Assembly: GCF_017377795.1 (NCBI RefSeq)
Contig: NZ_JAFRDR010000002.1
Location: forward strand, 1 to 64,000
DNA length: 64,000 nucleotides
Origin: Williamsia soli
GTDB taxonomy: Bacteria > Actinomycetota > Actinomycetes > Mycobacteriales > Mycobacteriaceae
Direction: 5' to 3'
Shown: piece after piece, positions 37,727 through 45,575 of the stretch
How the letters are laid out: each line of letters opens with the position of its first letter
How positions within the stretch are numbered: the first letter of the stretch is position 1
Program-made: the position numbers and the translations under genes
The notes under the pieces: model-generated
What the model saw: only the letters and a program-made list of their open reading frames with translations
Database searches by the model: none
Told to the model about the DNA's origin: nothing

Positions 37727-39700
37727 ATGCGCACCACAACCACAGTCGTTCGGTTGTTCATCGAGTTCGTGGTGCTGTGGCTCTCGTCCGCTGTGGCGAT
37801 CCTGGTGCTCGATGCCGTGTTCGACGGAATCTCTCTCGACTCGGTCAACATCGGTATCCCGAGGCTGTCGACCCTGCCGTCCGCGCTCGTGGTCGCTCTG
37901 GTCTTCGGTGTCCTCAGCGCGGTGTTGTGGCCGGTCATCGTGCGGCTGATGTCGTGGGTGGGTCCGGCGGTGCTCTTCTTGGTGGTCTTTTTCGCCAGCG
38001 GTGCGATCATGTGGTTGACGCTGCACATCGTCCCGATGGCGTCGGTCGACAAACCCTGGGACGCAGTGGTGATGGCGGCGCTGTTGTCGCTGTTCAGTTC
38101 CTTTGTCGCAGGCGCGATCGCGTCTCGTTCCGACACCTCCTACCGTCTGATGCAGGTACGCAGGCAACGACTCCGATTCCGGCACAAACTCGGCGGTTCG
38201 GTGACAACTCCGGGATTGCTGTGTATCCAGATCGATGGCTTGGGCCACGATGTCCTGCGGCGTGCGATCGCCGATGGAGTCACCCCCGGTCTCGCTGCGA
38301 TGGTCCGCAACACGCACTCGTTGATTCCGTGGCATACAGATTGGAGCAGTCAGACAGGTGCCAGCCAGCTCGGCATCCTGCATGGGTCGAACCACAACGT
38401 GCCCGCTTTTCGGTGGTACGACAAGACATCCGGGAAGATCTCGGTCTTCAGCAACCCGCGCGACAACGAGGATCGTGAAATCGAACGCGGCGAGATCCCG
38501 GGACTGTTGTCCACCGATGGCGCGAGCCGCGGCAATCTGTTCACCGGTGGCGCCGAGGACAACGTGCTCGTCGTGAGCCGGATGCGTGGCGCGCGTCTCG
38601 GCGGTGGTGCGGGGTACTCGTCCTACTTCGCCGACCCATCGAGCACGTTGCGCACCCTGATCCGGATGGTCGCCGAAGTACAGCGGGAACTGAGGCAGGC
38701 ATGGCGACAGCGCCGCGCCGACGTCCGGCCGAGGGTTCCCCGCGGCGGTTCCTACCCATTGGTGCGGGCGTTCGCGAATGTGCTGGCAACCGACGTCACG
38801 GCGGCGGCGGTCGTCCGCGACCTCATCCGGGGTCGGAGCACCATCTACGTCGACCTGATCGGCTACGACGAGGTCTCACACCACTCCGGGATCTCCCGAC
38901 CTGAGACGCTGTCGGTGCTGACCAAGATCGATGAGGTCATCGCGATGCTGCTGAAGGTGGTCGAACAGGCCGACCGCTCGTACCGCGTCGTGGTGCTGTC
39001 TGATCACGGTCAAAGTCAGGGTGCGACGTTTCTGCAGCGGTATGGCGAGAGTCTCGAGCAACTGGTCCTGCGGTTGTGCGGTACCGGGGAACTCGCGCCG
39101 GTCGCGGACTCCCGTCCGGGGGCCGAAGGGATCGAGTACGCGGCGGCAAGCGTGCGCCCGCCGAAGGCCGACGAAGAGCCGGCCACACCTGAGGGGGTTC
39201 CGGTTGTGCTGGGATCGGGAAACCTGGGCCTGATCAGCTTTCCACGCATTCCGCACCGGGCCACGGTCGAGACGGTTGCTGCCGAATACCCCGGTCTTGT
39301 GGAGGCATTACGGGTTCATCCCGGAGTCGGGTTCGTGTTACTCGCTCGGGCGACGGGCGGATCGGTGGTGCTCGGCGCCCATGGGTCCGTCGACGTTGAT
39401 ACCGGTGTGGTCGAGGGTGTGGACCCGCTCGTATGTTTCGGACCTGACGCGCTTGAAAAGATCCGTAGGACAGACTCATTCGACAACGTCGCCGACATCA
39501 TGGTCGGTGGTGCGTACTGGCCGGAGACGGACGAGGTGGCTGCGTTCGAAGAGCAGGTCGGGTCGCACGGGGGTATGGGTGGACCGCAGAGCACGCCGTT
39601 TCTGCTCTACCCTGACGACGTACCCGCGCCACCGAATCCTGTGCACGGCGCCGAACAGGTGCACGCGGTGCTCACCGGGTGGCGCGATCGCGACGCTTAG
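37727..39700 (+). CDS. Membrane-anchored alkaline-phosphatase-superfamily phosphodiesterase
   Basis: About 657 aa from ATG 37727, preceded by AAGGGGG. Residues 1-125 contain four hydrophobic helices (IEFVVLWLSSAVAILVLDAV, LVVALVFGVLSAVLW, VLFLVVFFASGAIMW, MAALLSLFSSFVAGAI), similar to the phage-holin-like 4TM family. From about 165 there is a type I phosphodiesterase/phosphoglycerate mutase-like domain: CIQIDGLGHD with metal Asp, TDWSSQTGAS with the likely nucleophile, DLIGYDEVSHHSG and VLSDHGQSQG with metal Asp/His, and a late VLGAHGS. Substrate unknown. The EEP gene follows at 9 bp, probably the same operon. Confidence 0.88.
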   Translation: MRTTTTVVRLFIEFVVLWLSSAVAILVLDAVFDGISLDSVNIGIPRLSTLPSALVVALVFGVLSAVLWPVIVRLMSWVGPAVLFLVVFFASGAIMWLTLHIVPMASVDKPWDAVVMAALLSLFSSFVAGAIASRSDTSYRLMQVRRQRLRFRHKLGGSVTTPGLLCIQIDGLGHDVLRRAIADGVTPGLAAMVRNTHSLIPWHTDWSSQTGASQLGILHGSNHNVPAFRWYDKTSGKISVFSNPRDNEDREIERGEIPGLLSTDGASRGNLFTGGAEDNVLVVSRMRGARLGGGAGYSSYFADPSSTLRTLIRMVAEVQRELRQAWRQRRADVRPRVPRGGSYPLVRAFANVLATDVTAAAVVRDLIRGRSTIYVDLIGYDEVSHHSGISRPETLSVLTKIDEVIAMLLKVVEQADRSYRVVVLSDHGQSQGATFLQRYGESLEQLVLRLCGTGELAPVADSRPGAEGIEYAAASVRPPKADEEPATPEGVPVVLGSGNLGLISFPRIPHRATVETVAAEYPGLVEALRVHPGVGFVLLARATGGSVVLGAHGSVDVDTGVVEGVDPLVCFGPDALEKIRRTDSFDNVADIMVGGAYWPETDEVAAFEEQVGSHGGMGGPQSTPFLLYPDDVPAPPNPVHGAEQVHAVLTGWRDRDA

Positions 39701-39709
39701 GAGTCTTGG

Positions 39710-40861
39710 ATGGGAATGTCGGTCGACAGTAACGTTCACACGGTCTCGCGTGCCCCCGTGGCCAACGGGCCACGCCTGCCGGCGTTGGACGTGCCGACGT
39801 ATCAACCCGCGGGAATCGACCAGGTGGGCACCCTGGTGCGAACCTACGCGGCGCCTCTCGTCGCCGGTGCCGCGCTGGGTGTCATCGTCGGGGGCGTGAC
39901 CCGTGTCGGCAGGGGACCAGGTGCCCTGATGGGTTCGGTCGCAGGTCTGGCAGGCGGCTACTCACGAGGTCGCATCGGGGCCGACCCTGTCGTGCCGACG
40001 TCCACGGTGTCGCGGCCGGTGGCCGATGAGCGGTTGCGCGTCATGGAGTTCAACGTTCACGGGGGCATGGGCGGTCCAGGCAAGTTCCTTGCGACACCAC
40101 AGACTTTGTCGCATCTCGCCGACACGATCAAACGACAGAATCCGGACATCGTGATGCTCCAAGAGCTCGACCACTTCGCCACCCGCTCGAACTACACCGA
40201 CACTCTTCGTCAACTCGCGAAACGTCTGGACGCCGACGGCGCCGTGATGTCTCCGGCGATCGACAAAGGCACCGGACGCCGCGAGGGTACCGGGATCTTG
40301 ACCTTCAACGGGAACCTGATCACCGACGCACGAAGTCTGCGAATCGGTGACGCGCTCGGTGACGACTCGGCCCGGCGACTGCGGGCGACCATCGACGCGT
40401 GGGCCGGGGTGGTCACGTCCAAACTCGGTGGCAACAGACTGCCCTTCGGTGGCGTCATCGAATACCAGCCTCGGGTCGCCACCGACGTGATGATCCGCAC
40501 CGCAGGCCACAACTCGATCAGGGTGCTGTCAGGACATTTCAGCCCGCCGCATCACGGCATCGACGAGCCGCGGCGTCAGGTGGATCCGATTGTTGCGACC
40601 CTCGAGACCTGGATGGGTCCGACAATCTTCGGAGCCGACTTCAATGTGCGCGACGGCTCGCCCGAATTCGCCGAGGAGCACAAGGTCTTCGCTGCGGCCG
40701 GGTTGGCAGAGGCGACCGCAGGCGCGCCTCCCAACAGTGACCGCGTCTACGCGTCGAAGCACTTCGCGGCCGAGAACCCACAGAAGCTGGACACGCCCAA
40801 GGGCGCGGTTCCGGCAAGCGATCATTCGCCGGTTGTCGTCGAACTCGTACTCCACGCCTGA
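39710..40861 (+). CDS. Endonuclease/exonuclease/phosphatase-family hydrolase with N-terminal membrane segment
   Basis: 383 aa. Residues about 48-85 are Gly/Ala-rich and hydrophobic (LVAGAALGVIVGGV, LMGSVAGLAGGY), possibly a membrane hairpin. From about 105: VMEFNVHGG with metal Asn, IVMLQELD with metal Glu, FGADFNV with Asp-Asn, and SDHSPVVVEL with the catalytic Asp-His, a full EEP set. Could cleave nucleic acid, inositol phosphate or sphingomyelin-type substrates. It probably acts with the preceding phosphodiesterase. It overlaps the convergent gene by 40 bp. Confidence 0.87.
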   Translation: MGMSVDSNVHTVSRAPVANGPRLPALDVPTYQPAGIDQVGTLVRTYAAPLVAGAALGVIVGGVTRVGRGPGALMGSVAGLAGGYSRGRIGADPVVPTSTVSRPVADERLRVMEFNVHGGMGGPGKFLATPQTLSHLADTIKRQNPDIVMLQELDHFATRSNYTDTLRQLAKRLDADGAVMSPAIDKGTGRREGTGILTFNGNLITDARSLRIGDALGDDSARRLRATIDAWAGVVTSKLGGNRLPFGGVIEYQPRVATDVMIRTAGHNSIRVLSGHFSPPHHGIDEPRRQVDPIVATLETWMGPTIFGADFNVRDGSPEFAEEHKVFAAAGLAEATAGAPPNSDRVYASKHFAAENPQKLDTPKGAVPASDHSPVVVELVLHA

Positions 40862-41697
40862 GTTTTCCGGCTCGACGACGAGATCACCTGGTCCGGCAAC
40901 CAGCTGAAAACGGAACGCACCGACGAGCCCGGTGGCAGCAACACCGTCGGGTACGACAGTGTCGGAATCAGTGCGCCTACCGAGGCAGCATCGGCGGGGT
41001 CCGGACAACACACGATGCCCCCGAGGTCATCACGGTGCTGCACCGCTACCAAGGTTCGTAAGGTCATCGCACCCCAGCCGAGTACGAAGACCACTGGCGC
41101 GCGGGGGCCCAACCAGTTCATGGCGGTGTCGATCATGTCGCTGTCGTTGCCCACGGGGACGTCGACCACCAGGCTCCGAACACCCGCACAGGCGGCAGCG
41201 GAGGCGAAGTGGGCGTACCCGTCTTCGGCCGTGGAGTCGGCCCCCGTCGGGATCAGCAGGCAGGTGTCGGTCGCCTGGCCGAGGAGGTAGCCATGCAGCG
41301 GCCCCATGCGGCCGGATACCGCAATGGGCTCGCACTCGTTCGGCAGCAACGGTATTGCCGCGCGAAACGCCGACACCTGCGATCTGCGATTCGCCTGCCA
41401 CATCTCCGCCGCGGGATCCGATCGATAGAAGTGTGCCGCCAGCCCGTATGCCCACGAGGCGCACAACAGACTCCGGCCGGCGCCGGACGCGTCGTCTGCA
41501 GCCAGCCTCTGATCGGCGCGGTCGAGGCAGCGAGCGCCTTCATGGCGCCAGTATCGCTCCCAGGAGCCCACGTCGTCGGGAGGGATCCGTGTACCTGCGC
41601 CCGCGATCGCTGTCGCGTCGGCGGCCCCGACGTCGGTGACGGACAGGGACCGCTCGAGCAGGCGGTTGAATTCGGGATCGGAGTGCAGCAGCATCAA
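40822..41697 (-). CDS. Degenerate alpha/beta hydrolase-like protein (likely pseudoenzyme)
   Basis: 291 aa. The plan matches the hydrolase at 44212: a helical N-terminal region (SWERYWRHEGARCLDRADQRL, then an FYRS block) then an alpha/beta core. The nucleophile elbow position reads LGWGAM (about 206-211), with Gly in place of Ser, and no acid/His pair is evident, so catalysis is doubtful. Its C-terminal 30 residues are Ser/Thr-rich and overlap the convergent gene by 40 bp, so the end may have been extended by loss of the original stop. It starts 4 bp inside the MBL gene upstream. Confidence 0.7.
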   Translation of the reverse strand: MMLLHSDPEFNRLLERSLSVTDVGAADATAIAGAGTRIPPDDVGSWERYWRHEGARCLDRADQRLAADDASGAGRSLLCASWAYGLAAHFYRSDPAAEMWQANRRSQVSAFRAAIPLLPNECEPIAVSGRMGPLHGYLLGQATDTCLLIPTGADSTAEDGYAHFASAAACAGVRSLVVDVPVGNDSDMIDTAMNWLGPRAPVVFVLGWGAMTLRTLVAVQHRDDLGGIVCCPDPADAASVGALIPTLSYPTVLLPPGSSVRSVFSWLPDQVISSSSRKTQAWSTSSTTTGE

Positions 41698-42899
41698 TGC
41701 GCCGGGAGCCGAAACGTCGGCCGGCCGGAAAGATCGGTGTCGACAGGGAACTCGTGCAGTCGACAGTGATTGAGGAGGGTCAGTTTGAGAAAGGTCGCGA
41801 AAACCGGGAACTGAAGTCCCGCCGCGACCGCTATCACCGAATTCGAGGGCGCCTCTTCGCGGAGAACCTCATAGAGGTCGTCGATGCTCATCCCGTCGGG
41901 GTGACGGCGCAGGGCGTCGGCGACCGCGTGGGAGAATTCGGCTTCGGTGTTGATGATCTGCTGCAGTTGGGCGCGTGCGTGATCGCCCGCAACCGGCAGC
42001 ATGGGTTTGTGCCCGGCACACATGTGCTCGAGATTGCCCTCATCGATCATCTGCAGCGCCTTCACGGCTGTCGCGACCGTGTTTCTGGGGTCGGAGTCCG
42101 TCCAGATCGGCAGGGCGGATGTCTCGTCCGCGAACATCATGAACTTCTGTCCCGGCAGGTAGTAGACCAGCCCGCCGGCCGAATGCCCCGCCGACTGCAG
42201 CACCTGCACGTCGATCGTGCCTTCGGCGTTGACGAATGACCAACCCGTCCATCGGGTTCCGCCGATGGCGATGTCCTCGGCGGGGCTGTGGTCCTCGTAG
42301 TCCGTCATGGTGTCGACGCTCAGGAACACCTCCGGATAGGTCTGCAAGATGATGTCGACGACAAGGGACGGGATGAATGCGCCGACGGCGGGTGACAGGC
42401 CCAACCCATTGATCTGGCGACCCAGCGCGAGCACATCTTCAGCGGTCAGCGCCGAGGCGCCACTGAGCGTCCGCAGGAGACCGGCGATCCGATCCGCGTC
42501 CAGATCGAGCCCGCGGAGATAATCGAAATACGGGATGCCCGATTTGTACATACGCGAGAAGAACGCTTCGTAGTCGAGGCCTGGGCGAGCGTCTCGTGGA
42601 ATGAGGTGGTATTTGCGTTCGGACCTGATCTCATGCAGCACATGGTTGTTCCCGAGATGATCGACGTGGCCGTGACTGTTGAGGAGGTATACCTCCTCGA
42701 TCCCGGTGAAACGACTCGCGACATCGACGATGGCGGAGTATTGATCGGCCCCCACGCCGGTGTCGAGAAGGTAGAGACGGGTCCCGCTGCGGTACACCGC
42801 AATGGTCGGCAGGTCCGGGTCATCCCAGAGCGTGTGGGGATGATGCCCTTCGATCAGGAACAGGCCTGGACTGATCTCGTGGATCGTTCCGGTGGTCAT
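41694..42899 (-). CDS. MBL-fold hydrolase
   Basis: 401 aa. The MBL motif is NSHGHVDHLGNN, with further ligands SAGHSAGGL (His) and FADETSALP (Asp) and AGHKP (His), consistent with a dinuclear metal site. A C-terminal extension of about 100 residues is helical. It belongs to a leftward four-gene set, overlapping the next gene by ATGA and starting 11 bp after the M23-like gene. Substrate unknown; a lactonase or thioesterase role is possible. Confidence 0.86.
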   Translation of the reverse strand: MTTGTIHEISPGLFLIEGHHPHTLWDDPDLPTIAVYRSGTRLYLLDTGVGADQYSAIVDVASRFTGIEEVYLLNSHGHVDHLGNNHVLHEIRSERKYHLIPRDARPGLDYEAFFSRMYKSGIPYFDYLRGLDLDADRIAGLLRTLSGASALTAEDVLALGRQINGLGLSPAVGAFIPSLVVDIILQTYPEVFLSVDTMTDYEDHSPAEDIAIGGTRWTGWSFVNAEGTIDVQVLQSAGHSAGGLVYYLPGQKFMMFADETSALPIWTDSDPRNTVATAVKALQMIDEGNLEHMCAGHKPMLPVAGDHARAQLQQIINTEAEFSHAVADALRRHPDGMSIDDLYEVLREEAPSNSVIAVAAGLQFPVFATFLKLTLLNHCRLHEFPVDTDLSGRPTFRLPAH

Positions 42900-42910
42900 C
42901 CGTGCCGTCC

Positions 42911-44215
42911 TCAGCTTTCCGGGAAGTTGACGATGGCGAGGTTCATGGGCAATTCGTCGGTCCGCTTCTGCGCTGTCGGCAGTTTGTCCTGCAGAAAGTT
43001 CCCGGTCAGGTAGTCGTCGGCGTCCATGATCGCCTGAACCGGAACCTGCCCGGCGTAGTCGAACTCGTCGAACACGTACGGCAGGCCATCGGAACCCAAG
43101 AGTGTCGGTCCGTTCATCAGCTGGAAATGCAGGTGAGAGGCGTTGGCGTTGCCGGTGTTTCCGAGTTTGGCGATCACCTGACCGTCTGTGACCCTGTCTC
43201 CGGGTTTGACCAGAAGTGACCCCTCGATGAGGTGGGCGTACATCGCATACACTCCGTCTCCGAGGTCGAGAACGATGTGATTGCCGTCCACGTTCAGCGC
43301 GGTCAGTCTGGCCGCCAGGACCGGGTCCTGGGCCGGGAGAGTTCCCGGTGCGTTCGCGGCGACGTCGTCCAGGACCGAGATCACCGTCGCGTCGGCGACT
43401 GCATGGATGTCGGACCCGTAGTCGACGTAGCTGGTGTTCTGGGTCCTGTCACCGACGTAGAACGCCCCCTCGTCGTCAGTTCGCTTCCAGTCGATGGCGA
43501 ACCGTTGGCTGTTGTTCAGTTTGCCGTCGACCGGTAACGCCGATCCGCGGTGCGGGAAACCGGGTTCGCAGCATCCGTTGAGTGCGATCCAGTTGTCGCC
43601 CCGCAGCGGCGGTGAGATGACCCGGGGTGTGCTCGCCGAGATGTCGATAGGCGTGATCACGTAATCGATCGGGGCCGGTTCCCGGGAGGCCGGCGAGTTG
43701 GCACCCGTTCCGTACACATGATGTAGGACAGCTTTCGGAACATCGTCAAGGGAGTCGAAGGTGTAGTCGAGAAAGAGGATCCGACTCGTCCGGGGCGGGA
43801 TGACCGCCGTGTCGACCACGCCGTTCGGGACGTTCTGCAGCCGGTTGCAATTGCCGTAGGAGCAGGTGGGATCGACAAGTGCGGCGCCGGCGAAGGTGGC
43901 AATGACGTTGTCCGGCTCGGTACCGTCGACCACATCGACGCGGTCGAGTGTCGCGGGCACCGGCGAGGCGTTGGTCAATTGCAGGTCATACGCGACGTGA
44001 TATCGCTGGTCGGTGCCCAGGAACGGGAACGTAGGATCCCCGATCGCTGTCATGGTCAGGCTGGTGAAAGCCTCCGGGACAACGACATCGGCGAAGGCGG
44101 ATGCTGTCGACGAGGTCTCCGTCGTGTCATCGTCGGGGGAGGAGCAACCGCTCGCCACGAGAGCGACCGTGACCGCTCCGATGGCGAACACCGTTGTCAG
44201 GGACCGATTTCTCAT
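42911..44215 (-). CDS. M23-like peptidase lipoprotein
   Basis: 434 aa. A lipoprotein signal ends in the lipobox VASGC (Cys about 24). The middle is a beta-rich region with no clear name. Residues about 200-400 resemble the LytM/M23 domain: FAIDWK, VYAMYAHLIEGSLLVKPGD, GNTGNANASHLHFQLMNGP with the HxH metal motif. The first metal ligand motif HxxxD is unusual here, so activity is likely but not certain. Probable substrate is peptidoglycan cross-links. Its ATG overlaps the stop of the hydrolase gene (ATGA). Confidence 0.85.
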   Translation of the reverse strand: MRNRSLTTVFAIGAVTVALVASGCSSPDDDTTETSSTASAFADVVVPEAFTSLTMTAIGDPTFPFLGTDQRYHVAYDLQLTNASPVPATLDRVDVVDGTEPDNVIATFAGAALVDPTCSYGNCNRLQNVPNGVVDTAVIPPRTSRILFLDYTFDSLDDVPKAVLHHVYGTGANSPASREPAPIDYVITPIDISASTPRVISPPLRGDNWIALNGCCEPGFPHRGSALPVDGKLNNSQRFAIDWKRTDDEGAFYVGDRTQNTSYVDYGSDIHAVADATVISVLDDVAANAPGTLPAQDPVLAARLTALNVDGNHIVLDLGDGVYAMYAHLIEGSLLVKPGDRVTDGQVIAKLGNTGNANASHLHFQLMNGPTLLGSDGLPYVFDEFDYAGQVPVQAIMDADDYLTGNFLQDKLPTAQKRTDELPMNLAIVNFPES

Positions 44216-45456
44216 GCGTTGGAGTCCTTGTCCAAGGCCTCGTCGAGCCAGTCGAAGACACGCTGCTCGAAGAGACCCGCCGCGCCTGCCTCGTCGTGTT
44301 CACCGGCTCCCTCGGCGTTGGTGAAGGCTATGTGTTTCTTCGGAGCCTTGAGAGCGTCCAGTAACGGTTCGGCACCGCCGCCACGGGAGTCGTTCTCTCC
44401 GGAGCACAGGAGGGTCGGGCAGGTGATCTTCTCGGCGAGGCCACGCAGCGTATAGGGCTCGGCCTGCTGCAGGTACTCCAGTGGCGTCGCGAGTCCGTGG
44501 GTGAGCATGCCGCGGTTCAGGCCGAAGTCGAGGATCGAGTTGGCTGCCATCGCCTTCCGGAGAACGGCATTGAGGGTGTCGGGATCTCCGGTGTGCAGTT
44601 GATCGCGGTAGTCCGGCGGCAACATGAAGACCGCACCCTCTCCCGGCGCGAATTGGGGGGCGTCCGCGATCACGGCGGCCACGCGGTGCTCAGCAGTCGC
44701 GGCCCGCGGCGCGAGATAGCCACCCCAGCTGCGTCCCATCAGCACAATCCGCTGTGGGTCGACGTCCGGGCGGGACAGGAGCCAGTCGACCTGAGGCGTG
44801 ACGACGGCCTCCCAGTCCGCGCGGAAGAACAGGTTCTCTTCGATGAGCGCGCCGCCCTGACCCGGCCCGTCGATGAGCAGGACCGCGTAACCGCGGCGGA
44901 GCGCCGCGAGACCGCCGGCGAAGTAGGACTCTTCTTTGGTCCCGTCGTAGCCGCCGATCATGAGGATCGTCGGATGTGGTCCGTCGCCGTGGGGGGTGAT
45001 GAAGTAGGCGTCCAAAGGTGTTGTCTCGTAGGGAATCGAAACCTGCTCGATCGCCCATTCCGACAGGGCGGCCGCGCGCTGGAACGCATCTTTCTGCCGC
45101 CGGTATGAGTCGACGAATCGAGGATCGAGCGGTGCGCGGTAGAAGAAGACGCCACTGGTCCGGTAGTAGGTGACCGCTCGTAGGAATGCGTCGTGGGCAC
45201 TGATCCGATGACCGGCCGCCAGGCTTGCCTCGGCCTGGGCGTAGATCCGGTCGGCGGTGGCCGTCCATTCGCGGTACCAGCTGTCGTGATCGCCTTCGGT
45301 GATGCTCCGGGCGGTGACGAAGCACTCGCCGATGTCGGCGCCGCCGCTGAGGATCGCGTCTAGTGCGCGTAGGAACTGACCGTCGAATTCGGCCTCGGTG
45401 AAGGCTATTCCACGCAGGTCGACCGGTCGGGTTGCGCTGTGCTGATCGGTGGTCAT
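44212..45456 (-). CDS. Alpha/beta hydrolase with helical N-terminal domain (FrsA/prolyl-oligopeptidase-like)
   Basis: About 414 aa from ATG 45456, preceded by GAGGAG. Residues 1-135 are helical; from 140 the alpha/beta core has nucleophile S243 in MGRSWGGYL, acid D356 in GENDSRGG and His H387 in AGEHDEAG. Members of this branch cleave esters or C-C bonds (e.g. DHPON-hydrolase type). It is the first gene of the leftward operon facing the SARP-type regulator. Upstream in-frame start at 45633 would overlap that regulator. Confidence 0.87.
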   Translation of the reverse strand: MTTDQHSATRPVDLRGIAFTEAEFDGQFLRALDAILSGGADIGECFVTARSITEGDHDSWYREWTATADRIYAQAEASLAAGHRISAHDAFLRAVTYYRTSGVFFYRAPLDPRFVDSYRRQKDAFQRAAALSEWAIEQVSIPYETTPLDAYFITPHGDGPHPTILMIGGYDGTKEESYFAGGLAALRRGYAVLLIDGPGQGGALIEENLFFRADWEAVVTPQVDWLLSRPDVDPQRIVLMGRSWGGYLAPRAATAEHRVAAVIADAPQFAPGEGAVFMLPPDYRDQLHTGDPDTLNAVLRKAMAANSILDFGLNRGMLTHGLATPLEYLQQAEPYTLRGLAEKITCPTLLCSGENDSRGGGAEPLLDALKAPKKHIAFTNAEGAGEHDEAGAAGLFEQRVFDWLDEALDKDSNA

Positions 45457-45541
45457 CGTTACTGCTCCTCGGTTCGTCCGGAGATCGGAGGTGGGCTGAC
45501 CGCCATGGTTGCTGCGGGCGGTCTCACGGCGCTCAAATGCA

Positions 45542-45569
45542 TTGCAAATCGGACATCGGCGGATAAGGT
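45542..45569 (+). promoter_or_regulatory. Promoter of the SARP regulator
   Basis: TTGCAA (45542-45547) and TAAGGT (45564-45569) give a 16-bp spacing, and the start of transcription would fall on GTG 45576, so the message looks leaderless. The neighbouring ATGCAT palindrome could be used for control of the divergent operon. Confidence 0.45.
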
Positions 45570-45575
45570 TCGGGC

